A stretch of DNA of 64,000 nucleotides, taken from Patulibacter sp. Its GTDB lineage: Bacteria > Actinomycetota > Thermoleophilia > Solirubrobacterales > Solirubrobacteraceae. A program made the position numbers and the translations under genes. The stretch lies in the NCBI RefSeq assembly GCF_030655195.1, contig NZ_JAURWA010000030.1:1-64000 (forward strand), in the 5' to 3' direction. Positions 58,195-64,000 of this stretch are shown here, piece by piece. Position 1 is the stretch's first letter. Each line of letters begins with the position of its first letter. Below the pieces are notes generated by a model. It was given only the letters and a program-made list of their open reading frames with translations, searched no databases and was not told the DNA's origin.

Positions 58195-59601
58195 ATGCCC
58201 CAGCCCCGCCCCCTCACCTTCGCCGCGTTCGTGATGAACACGGCCTCGCACATCACCCACGGCCTCTGGCGCCAGCCGCACGGCGAGCAGCTCCGCCACA
58301 GCGAGCTCGACCTCTGGGTCGACCTGGCGAAGACCCTCGACCGCGGCGGCTTCGAGGCGATCTTCTTCGCCGACGTCGTCGGCCTCTACGGCGACTTCCG
58401 CGGGGGCTGGGACCACCACGTGGAGCTCGGGCTGCAGATCCCGAGCAACGACCCGCTGGTGATCCTCTCCGCGCTGGCGTCGCACACCGAGCACCTGGGT
58501 CTCGCGTTCACGTCCGCCCCGATCCAGCAGCCGCCGTTCAACTTCGCGCGTCAGGTCGCGACGCTGGACCACGCCTCGGGCGGCCGCATCGCCTGGAACG
58601 TCGTCACCAACGCGCTCGAGAACGGCGCCCGCAACTTCGGCCTCGACGGCCTGACCGAGCACGACGAGCGCTACCGCTGGGCCGACGAGTACCTCGACGT
58701 CCTGTACAAGCTCTGGGAGGGCTCGTGGGACGAGGGCGCCCTGCTGCAGGACCGCGCGTCCGGGCGGCACGCGGACCCGTCGAGGATCCACAAGATCCAC
58801 CACGAGAGCGAGCGCTACCGCGTCGAGGGCCCGTTCCTGGTGGCGCCGTCCCCGCAGCGCACGCCGCTGATCTTCCAGGCCGGCAGCTCGCCCGTCGGTC
58901 GGGCGTTCGCGGCGCGGCACGCCGAGGCCCAGTTCATCCAGAGCCCCGATCCCGACGGCGCCCGGCGGCTGATCGACGACACCCGGCGGCTCGCGCAGGA
59001 GCACGGGCGCCACCCCGACGACCTGCGGTTCTTCCAGGGCCTGTCGTTCGTCGTCGGCTCGACGGAGGAGGAGGCCCGCCGGCGTGCGGAGGAGCTCGAC
59101 GGCCAGATCGACGTGGCCGGCCAGATCGCGCACCTCGGTGGAGGCGTCGGCGCGGACCTCGGCGACCTGTCCCACGACGCGCCGATCGACGAGATCGAGA
59201 CGGAGGGCGTGCGGTCGATCCTCCAGTGGATCGCCGAGGGCGTCCCGCACCGCCGCCCGACCGTCGGTGACATCGCCGTCTTCAACGCACAGCGCAGCCG
59301 CGTCGTGGGCACCCCGGAGCAGATCGCCGACCGCCTCGCCGCCTGGCGCGACGCCGGCGTCGACGGCGTGAACGTCATCAACGCGACGATCCCGGGCTCC
59401 TACGTCGAGTTCGTCGACCACGTCCTGCCGACGCTGCGCACCCGGGGCCTCGCGGCCCCGGCGCCCGAGCCCGGCAGCCCCGCGAAGACCCTGCGCGGCC
59501 GCCTCTTCGGCACCGACCGCCTCAGCGACCGCCACCCGGCCGCGCGCTACCGCGGCGCGTTCACCCCGCAGTCCGCGCCGACCTCGATCGCGGCGGACTG
59601 A
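58195..59601 (+). CDS. FMN-dependent monooxygenase, NtaA/SnaA/DszA family, copy 2
   Basis: A 468-residue paralogue of copy 1, collinear for its whole length with long identical blocks (FAAFVMNTASHITHGLWR, LGLQIPSNDPLVILSALASHT, IFQAGSSPVGR, VVGTPEQIADRLAAWRDAGVDG), so the two arose by tandem duplication. It keeps the standard family loop NALENGARNFGL that copy 1 has changed, and differs again in the late segment between 330 and 400 (GVPHRRPTVGDIAVFNAQRSR). All conserved FMN-site residues appear intact. GAGG precedes ATG 58195. The pair may act on related substrates or form a heteromer. Confidence 0.93.
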   Translation: MPQPRPLTFAAFVMNTASHITHGLWRQPHGEQLRHSELDLWVDLAKTLDRGGFEAIFFADVVGLYGDFRGGWDHHVELGLQIPSNDPLVILSALASHTEHLGLAFTSAPIQQPPFNFARQVATLDHASGGRIAWNVVTNALENGARNFGLDGLTEHDERYRWADEYLDVLYKLWEGSWDEGALLQDRASGRHADPSRIHKIHHESERYRVEGPFLVAPSPQRTPLIFQAGSSPVGRAFAARHAEAQFIQSPDPDGARRLIDDTRRLAQEHGRHPDDLRFFQGLSFVVGSTEEEARRRAEELDGQIDVAGQIAHLGGGVGADLGDLSHDAPIDEIETEGVRSILQWIAEGVPHRRPTVGDIAVFNAQRSRVVGTPEQIADRLAAWRDAGVDGVNVINATIPGSYVEFVDHVLPTLRTRGLAAPAPEPGSPAKTLRGRLFGTDRLSDRHPAARYRGAFTPQSAPTSIAAD

Positions 59602-59605
59602 CCGC

Positions 59606-59666
59606 CGTCCCGAGCACCCCGGCACCGCGGCCGCGAGCCGTGGCGTCCCGAGCACACCGGTACCGC
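59606..59666. repeat. Paired 23-bp direct repeats upstream of monooxygenase copy 3
   Basis: Two copies starting CGTCCCGAGCAC (59606-59628 and 59644-59666) agree at 21 of 23 positions with a 38-bp period. They lie between the stop of copy 2 and the GTG of copy 3. A regulatory role or a slippage duplication are both possible. Confidence 0.5.
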
Positions 59667-59711
59667 AGAAGCGTCCCGTCCCACCCCACCGACACCGAAG
59701 CCGAGCCCCAC

Positions 59712-61163
59712 GTGACCGACCGCCAGACCGACCCGCCCCGCCGCCTGCGCCTGAACGCGTTCACGATGAACGTCGTCTCGCACATCGTGCAGGGGCAGTG
59801 GACCCGCCCCGACACGCGGCAGCGCGACTACACGAGCCTGCAGCCGTGGGTCGAGCTCGCCGGGCTGCTCGAGCGCGGTCGCTTCGACGCCGTCTTCTTC
59901 GCGGACGTCGTCGGCGCCTACGACGTCTTCGAGGGCTCGCGCGACGCGGCGGTGCGCAACGCCGTCCAGTTCCCGGTGAACGACCCCAGCGCACTGATCC
60001 CCGCGATGGCGCTGGTCACCGAGCACCTGGGTCTGGCGTTCACGCTCTCGATCCTGCAGGAGCACCCGTTCAGCTTCGCCCGGCGGGCGACGACGCTCGA
60101 CCACCTGACGGACGGCCGCGTCGGCTGGAACGTCGTCACGTCGTACCTGGAGAACGCCGCGCGCAACCTCGGCTACGGCGGGCTGCCGCTGCACGACACG
60201 CGCTACGACCGCGGCGACGAGTACCTCGACGTCCTCTACAAGCTGTGGGAGGGCTCGTGGGAGGACGACGCCGTGGTCGACGACCGCGAGCGCGGCATGT
60301 ACGCCGATCCCGCGAAGGTCCACGAGATCGGGCACCGCGGCCGGTACTACGACGTCGTCGGCCCGCACCTGTCCGAGCCCTCGCGCCAGCGCACCCCGGT
60401 GCTGTTCCAGGCCGGCTCGTCCGAGCGGGGCCGCGAGTTCGCCGCCCGCCACGCCGAGGCGACGTTCATCGCCGCACGCAACGTCCGTGGCGCGCGGGCC
60501 AACGTCGACGACCTGCACGAACGGCTGTTGCGCAACGGTCGCCGCCCCGAGGACCTGCTCGTCTTCCAGGGCCTCACGGTCATCACCGCCGCGACCGAGG
60601 AGGAGGCGCTGCGCAAGGAGCGCGAGGTGCAGGAGCAGCTGAGCGACGAGGGGACCTTCGCGGTGGTCTCGGGCTGGCTGGGCGCAGACCTCGGCGCGGT
60701 CGACCCGGACGCCCCGGTCGGCGACCTCCGGACGAACGCCCAGGAGGGCATCATCAAGGCCCTGGTGGAGTCCGCACCGGACCACACCTGGCGGTTCAAG
60801 GACCTCGTCAAGTCGATCGCCAACCAGCGGATCGTCGGCACCGCCGAGCGGGTCGCCGACGAGCTGCAGGAGTGGCACGAGGACGGCGGCATCGACGGCG
60901 TGAACCTGACCTACACGACGACACCGGGCTCGTTCCGCGACTTCATCGACGGCGTCGTCCCGGTCCTGCAGGAGCGCGGGATCGTGCAGCGCGAATACCG
61001 TGAGGGCACGTTCCGGGAGAAGCTCTTCGACGGCCGCGTCGGCCCGCGACTGCCGGACCGCCACCCGGCGGCGCAGTACCGGCGGGGCGTGGGCGCGACG
61101 GTGCCCGTCAGGCGTGGGCCGCAGGCAGACCGCGAAGTGCAGGCGGCCGGGGCGGCCGACTGA
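59712..61163 (+). CDS. FMN-dependent monooxygenase, NtaA/SnaA/DszA family, copy 3
   Basis: A 483-residue, more distant member of the same family. It keeps FDAVFFADVVGAYDVF, FSFARRATTLDHLTDGRVGWNVVTSYLENAARNLG, LWEGSWEDDAVVDDRERGMYADPAKVHEIGHRG and VLFQAGSSERGREFAARHAE, which is nearer the NtaA/DszA consensus than copies 1 and 2. The C-terminal 40 residues are Arg-rich and extra. GTG 59712 is chosen because the homologous N-terminus (LRLNAFTMNVVSH) is then at a normal distance; the upstream frame from 59640 runs through the direct repeats. No flavin reductase gene accompanies the three enzymes. Confidence 0.92.
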   Translation: MTDRQTDPPRRLRLNAFTMNVVSHIVQGQWTRPDTRQRDYTSLQPWVELAGLLERGRFDAVFFADVVGAYDVFEGSRDAAVRNAVQFPVNDPSALIPAMALVTEHLGLAFTLSILQEHPFSFARRATTLDHLTDGRVGWNVVTSYLENAARNLGYGGLPLHDTRYDRGDEYLDVLYKLWEGSWEDDAVVDDRERGMYADPAKVHEIGHRGRYYDVVGPHLSEPSRQRTPVLFQAGSSERGREFAARHAEATFIAARNVRGARANVDDLHERLLRNGRRPEDLLVFQGLTVITAATEEEALRKEREVQEQLSDEGTFAVVSGWLGADLGAVDPDAPVGDLRTNAQEGIIKALVESAPDHTWRFKDLVKSIANQRIVGTAERVADELQEWHEDGGIDGVNLTYTTTPGSFRDFIDGVVPVLQERGIVQREYREGTFREKLFDGRVGPRLPDRHPAAQYRRGVGATVPVRRGPQADREVQAAGAAD

Positions 61164-61211
61164 CGGCCGGGGGCGAGGTGGAGTGCCGCAGGCCACGGGC
61201 CGCCCGCCGGG

Positions 61212-61745
61212 TCACCCCGGCGTCGTGATCGCCCAGACCTGCTTGTCGTGGTGCCTGCCGCCGTTGAGCCAGGCCCGGCGCAGGACGCCCTCCAGCGTCA
61301 TGCCCAGGCGCTCGGCGACGGCCGAGCTGCGGTCGTTGTCCGCACGGCAGCGCCACTCGACGCGGACGAGCCCGCGGTCCTGCAGCGCCCAGTCGACGAG
61401 CACGCGGCAGGCGGCCGTGACCAGCCCGCGGCCCTCGGCCGCCGGCTCGAGCCAGCAGCCGATCTCGCACGAGCCGCCCCCCGCGTCGAAGGTCACGAAC
61501 ATGACGCCCCCGACGAGCAGGCCGTCCGCCCAGATCCCGTAGAGCCGCGCCCCGTCCTGCGCGGTGGCCGCGGCGTAGCGGACCAGCGTCGCGCGGGCCC
61601 CGTCGACGGTGCTGGTGACGAAGCTCGGGCCGACCCACGGCCGGATGTGCTCGCGGGCCCGGTCGAGGTGCGCGGCGAACTCCTCCGCGTGCCACGCCTC
61701 GAGCGGTCGCAGTTCGGCGTTCTCGGTCAGCGGTCGGGCGAACAA
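61212..61745 (-). CDS. GNAT-family N-acetyltransferase (RimJ/RimL type)
   Basis: A 177-residue acetyltransferase that transfers acetyl from acetyl-CoA to an amine or protein N-terminus. The fold is complete: NAELRPLEAWHAEEFAAHL at the start, strand pair YGIWADGLLVGGVMFVTFD, IGCWLEPAAEGRGLVTAACRVLVDWAL with the R/QxxGxG/A-like CoA loop (AEGRGLV), and ALQDRGLVRVEWRCRADNDRSSAVAERLGMTLEG. The start is read as TTG 61745, with AGGAG seven bases upstream, since no ATG or GTG fits the expected N-terminus. It is convergent with the third monooxygenase and lies downstream of the luciferase-like gene on the same strand. Confidence 0.85.
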   Translation of the reverse strand: MFARPLTENAELRPLEAWHAEEFAAHLDRAREHIRPWVGPSFVTSTVDGARATLVRYAAATAQDGARLYGIWADGLLVGGVMFVTFDAGGGSCEIGCWLEPAAEGRGLVTAACRVLVDWALQDRGLVRVEWRCRADNDRSSAVAERLGMTLEGVLRRAWLNGGRHHDKQVWAITTPG

Positions 61746-61844
61746 CGGTGGGCTCCTGGGACGAGGACGGGACCGGGCGGATCGTACGCCCGCCCGACCG
61801 CGCGTCGGCCGGCTGCTCGTCCGTTCGCCCACCCGGCAGCGGGT

Positions 61845-61908
61845 CCGTCTGTGAGCCGGCCCGCCTGTGAGCCGGCCCGCCTGTGAGCCGACCCTTCGGT
61901 CAGCCGAC
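61845..61908. repeat. 16-bp tandem repeat, about four copies
   Basis: The unit CCGCCTGTGAGCCGGC recurs at 61845, 61861, 61877 and (diverged) 61893, with a partial fifth running into the stop region of the luciferase-like gene. It forms a small minisatellite in the gap between two minus-strand genes. No function is apparent; slippage is the likely origin. Confidence 0.65.
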
Positions 61909-61915
61909 CCGCCGC

Positions 61916-62935
61916 TCAGGCCGCCGCGAGCGCGAAGGCCTCGGACAGCCGGCGGAACGAGGCGCGGCGCTCCTCGGGGTCCGGGGTGTTCGTGATCGCG
62001 ATGACCTCGTCGGCGCCGGAGGCCTCGACCGCGGCCTCGATGCCCGCGCGCACCGCGTCGACGCCGCCGACGACGTCGGCCCGGGTGTCCACGAACTCGG
62101 CCTCGGCCGCGCGCTCCTCGTCGGTCCAGCGGTGCGCGAGCGCGTCCTCGACGGAGACCATCGGCGAGCGGTCGCCCAGGCGCGCCCGGACCATCGACAG
62201 GTGCGACGGGGCGGCCAGCGCGCGGGCGTGCTCGTCGTCCTCGCCGACGGTGATCTTCAGGGCGAGGATGGCGTGCGGCCGGTCGCCGGGCCTCGCGGGG
62301 ACGAAGTCGCGGCGGTAGGCCTGCACCGCCTCGGCGGCGCCCTGCGTGTTGGTGTGCGCCGCGAAACCGTAGCCGAGGCCGCGCCGGGCGGCGGTGGCCG
62401 CCGAGCCGGCGGACGAGCCGAGGAGGAACACGGGCGGCAGCGGCACGTCCGTCGGGGCGGCGCGCGCGGTCGCGAGCGGGTGGCCCTCCGGCCACGGCTG
62501 CACCTCGCCGAACGCGAGCAGCTCGTCCAGCTGGTCCTCGTAGCCGGCGCCGTGGGCGTTGTCCGTGGGCCGGCCGAACGCGCGGACGATCGCCTCGTCG
62601 ATCGCGCCCTCGGACCGGCCGATGCCCAGGTCGATGCGCCCGGGGGCCAGGGCCTCGAGCGAGCGGAACTGCTCGACGACGTGGATCGGCCGGTGGTTGG
62701 GGAGGAGCATCGCCCCGGAGCCGATGCGGACGCGCTCGGTGACGTGGGCGAGGACGCCGATCAGGACCTCGGGGGCCGAGATCGCGACGCTGCCGATCGC
62801 GTGGTGCTCGGCGACCCAGAAGCGGTGGTAGCCCAGCTCGTCGGCCGCACGGGCCAGCGTCAGGGCGTCCTGGAACGCGTGGCCGGGGGCACCGCCGGTA
62901 CGGGTCGGGGCCTGGTCGAGGATCGAGAGGAGCAT
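61916..62935 (-). CDS. LLM-class (luciferase-like) flavin-dependent oxidoreductase
   Basis: A 339-residue TIM-barrel flavoenzyme of the bacterial luciferase superfamily, from a different subgroup to the NtaA-like genes nearby (MsnO8-like style). Typical segments are LARAADELGYHRFWVAEHHAIGSVAISAPEVLIGVLAHVTERVRIGSGAMLLPNHRPIHVVEQFRSLEALAPGRIDLGIGRSEG, then the FLLGSSAGSAATAARRGLGYGFA phosphate/FMN loop. The motif AEHH is the hallmark of the alkanal/alkane-type LLM enzymes. ATG 62935 is used. It is divergent from another LLM gene at 63220 and probably shares its control region; the reaction is not determined. Confidence 0.9.
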   Translation of the reverse strand: MLLSILDQAPTRTGGAPGHAFQDALTLARAADELGYHRFWVAEHHAIGSVAISAPEVLIGVLAHVTERVRIGSGAMLLPNHRPIHVVEQFRSLEALAPGRIDLGIGRSEGAIDEAIVRAFGRPTDNAHGAGYEDQLDELLAFGEVQPWPEGHPLATARAAPTDVPLPPVFLLGSSAGSAATAARRGLGYGFAAHTNTQGAAEAVQAYRRDFVPARPGDRPHAILALKITVGEDDEHARALAAPSHLSMVRARLGDRSPMVSVEDALAHRWTDEERAAEAEFVDTRADVVGGVDAVRAGIEAAVEASGADEVIAITNTPDPEERRASFRRLSEAFALAAA

Positions 62936-63219
62936 GGCTGGTTCGGTCTTCCGGTCGGTCGTCGCGAGGGATCCCCGCCCACCCGCATCCGGGACGCGAC
63001 GCGGTGCGCATCACCCGGTGGGGACGGAAACCGGATCGACATTCCCTACGGTCACGGTAGACCAGCCGGACGTGCTCCCCGTCCTCAACGGGGATCCCGT
63101 CCGCCGCCGTGCCGGCCGCGCCGATCCGGACACCGGGCCACCCACCGGGCGGCCCGCCGGCCCGCCCGCCGCGCCCTTCGCCACCGCCCCGCTCAGACCC
63201 CCTCGCCCCGATCGCCGCC
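62936..63219. promoter_or_regulatory. 284-bp divergent region between two flavoenzyme genes
   Basis: No gene is seen. A possible plus-strand promoter is TCGACA (63036-63041)-N16-TAGACC (63058-63063). The segment between contains CTAC-N7-GTAG (63046-63060), an operator-like inverted repeat that overlaps the -10. Divergent arrangement suggests joint control of both flavoenzymes. Confidence 0.35.
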
Positions 63220-64000
63220 ATGCCGACCCGCCCGCTCCTCCTCGCCGCGTCGCTCGCCGACCGCCGCGCGACCCCCGACCACGCCGCCCTGACGGCCCGC
63301 GCGCTCGTCGCGGAGCGCGCCGGGCTCGACCTCGTCGTCCTCGAGGCCGAACCGCTCGACCCGCTGCTCGTCGCCGCCCGGCTGGCGGCGCAGACCGCGA
63401 GCATCGGCATCGTGCCGGTCACGTCGGCGACGACCACGGAGCCGTTCCACGTGTCGACCGCGCTGGCGACCGTCGACGTCGTCGCCCGGGGTCGGGCCGG
63501 CTGGGTGCTCGAGGTCGACGCGGCGGACGACGTGCGCGGCACCGTCACGTGGGAGGTCCCGGGCGACGTTCCCGGTGACGCGGCCGAGCACCTCGAGGCG
63601 GTCCGCGCGCTGTGGGACTCCTGGGAGGAGGGCGCCGTGATCCGCGACACCGCGACCGACCGGTTCCTCGACCGCGACAAGGTCCACCACGTCGACTTCG
63701 AGGGCCGGCACCTCGCGGTGCGCGGCCCGTCGATCACCCCGCGCCCGCCGCAGGGCCATCCGCCGGTGCTCGTCCGCGTGACCGACGAGGCGACCTTCGA
63801 GCTGGCCCGGGCCCACGGCGATGCGCTGTTGACGACGGACCCCCACCTCGCCCGGGGCGGCGGCGAGGCGACCGACCGCCGCGACGGGGAGGCCGCCACC
63901 GGGCGCGACCCGGATGACGCCGCCGCCCCCGCCGGCGGCCCGGGCACCTTCGCCGGTCCCGTCCGTCTCCTCGAGGTCGACGTCGACCCGGCGGACCTCG
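63220..64000 (+). CDS. Partial LLM/NtaA-like monooxygenase, cut by window end
   Basis: An open frame from ATG 63220 runs without a stop to the window edge (260 codons). The N-terminus (LLLAASLADRRATPDHAALTARALVAERAGLDLVVLEAEPLDPLLVAARLAAQTASIGIVPVTSATTTEPFHVSTALATVDVVARGRAGWVLEV) is a much diverged LLM barrel. A later block ALWDSWEEGAVIRDTATDRFLDRDKVHHVDFEGRHLAVRGPSITPRPPQGHPPVLVRV is the NtaA/SnaA family signature. The canonical WNVV and FFADVV motifs are weak or replaced (GWVLEV). It is either a divergent enzyme or a decaying copy; the rest of the gene lies outside the window. Confidence 0.7.
   Translation, partial: MPTRPLLLAASLADRRATPDHAALTARALVAERAGLDLVVLEAEPLDPLLVAARLAAQTASIGIVPVTSATTTEPFHVSTALATVDVVARGRAGWVLEVDAADDVRGTVTWEVPGDVPGDAAEHLEAVRALWDSWEEGAVIRDTATDRFLDRDKVHHVDFEGRHLAVRGPSITPRPPQGHPPVLVRVTDEATFELARAHGDALLTTDPHLARGGGEATDRRDGEAATGRDPDDAAAPAGGPGTFAGPVRLLEVDVDPADL

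Noticed and set aside
54796-59655. Very long open frame on the minus strand (over 1600 codons)
   Set aside because: It is antisense to the importer ATPase and two monooxygenases, has Arg/Ala/Gly-rich sequence with no domain, and reflects the scarcity of stop codons in high-GC DNA.
1-64000. tRNA, rRNA, insertion sequence or prophage genes
   Set aside because: No acceptor-stem/CCA patterns, transposase motifs or phage structural genes were recognised by eye; a dedicated scan was not possible.

Overview
The window is very GC-rich DNA with GTG and ATG starts and many 4-bp stop/start overlaps. It carries several large secreted proteins ending in basic beta-sandwich tails, actinobacterial-type lipid catabolism genes and an unusual number of FMN-dependent monooxygenases. 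Together this suggests an actinobacterium, most likely of the Thermoleophilia (Solirubrobacterales, Patulibacter- or Conexibacter-like). That placement is inference from gene style; no rRNA or tRNA gene is visible to confirm it. I see no prophage, insertion sequence or CRISPR array.

Layout. (1) 1-28.5 kb is an envelope and secretome region. It holds a flavodoxin-fold oxidoreductase and a cupin, then a series of exported proteins: two large paralogues with four internal Cys-pair repeats (1717 and 10009), two small secreted proteins, a beta-propeller-like protein, a beta-helix protein and an M14 zinc carboxypeptidase. A secreted alpha/beta hydrolase closes it. Between these lie glutaredoxin, a GH15-zwf operon, a putative lipoprotein and an alpha/beta hydrolase/dehydrogenase pair. 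A 71-bp palindromic repeat array sits upstream of zwf.

(2) 28.5-47.9 kb is an acyl-CoA, alcohol and steroid-like catabolism region. It encodes a phosphotransferase, acyl-CoA dehydrogenase, enoyl-CoA hydratase/isomerase, SDR, AMACR-type CoA transferase and GAF-LuxR regulator in one run. Next come an aldehyde dehydrogenase with an SCP2 protein, a zinc alcohol dehydrogenase, a P450 divergent from a TetR regulator with two matching operators, and a GFA protein. A second P450 with a second acyl-CoA dehydrogenase, an acyl-CoA synthetase and an MFS exporter complete it. The set could activate, oxidise and shorten a hydrophobic substrate, but the substrate is not determinable here.

(3) 48.2-64 kb begins with a PAS-GGDEF diguanylate cyclase. 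A LysR gene overlaps a RibA-like gene that has lost the zinc cysteines of GTP cyclohydrolase II. Divergent from it runs a complete oligopeptide/nickel-type ABC importer with a fused double ATPase, followed by three NtaA/DszA/SnaA-type FMN monooxygenases. A GNAT enzyme, another luciferase-like enzyme and a fourth NtaA-like gene cut by the window end follow. I regard this cluster as the most interesting system: uptake and FMNH2-dependent oxidation of an unknown small organic molecule, perhaps organosulfur or aminopolycarboxylate, with a flavin-pathway-derived protein in the regulatory operon.

Regulatory signals seen by eye include four -10 hexamers 6-7 nt before a start codon (leaderless transcripts), one good TTGACA/TAGCGT promoter, several operator-like palindromes, and many perfect GC-rich hairpins without U-tracts at gene ends.
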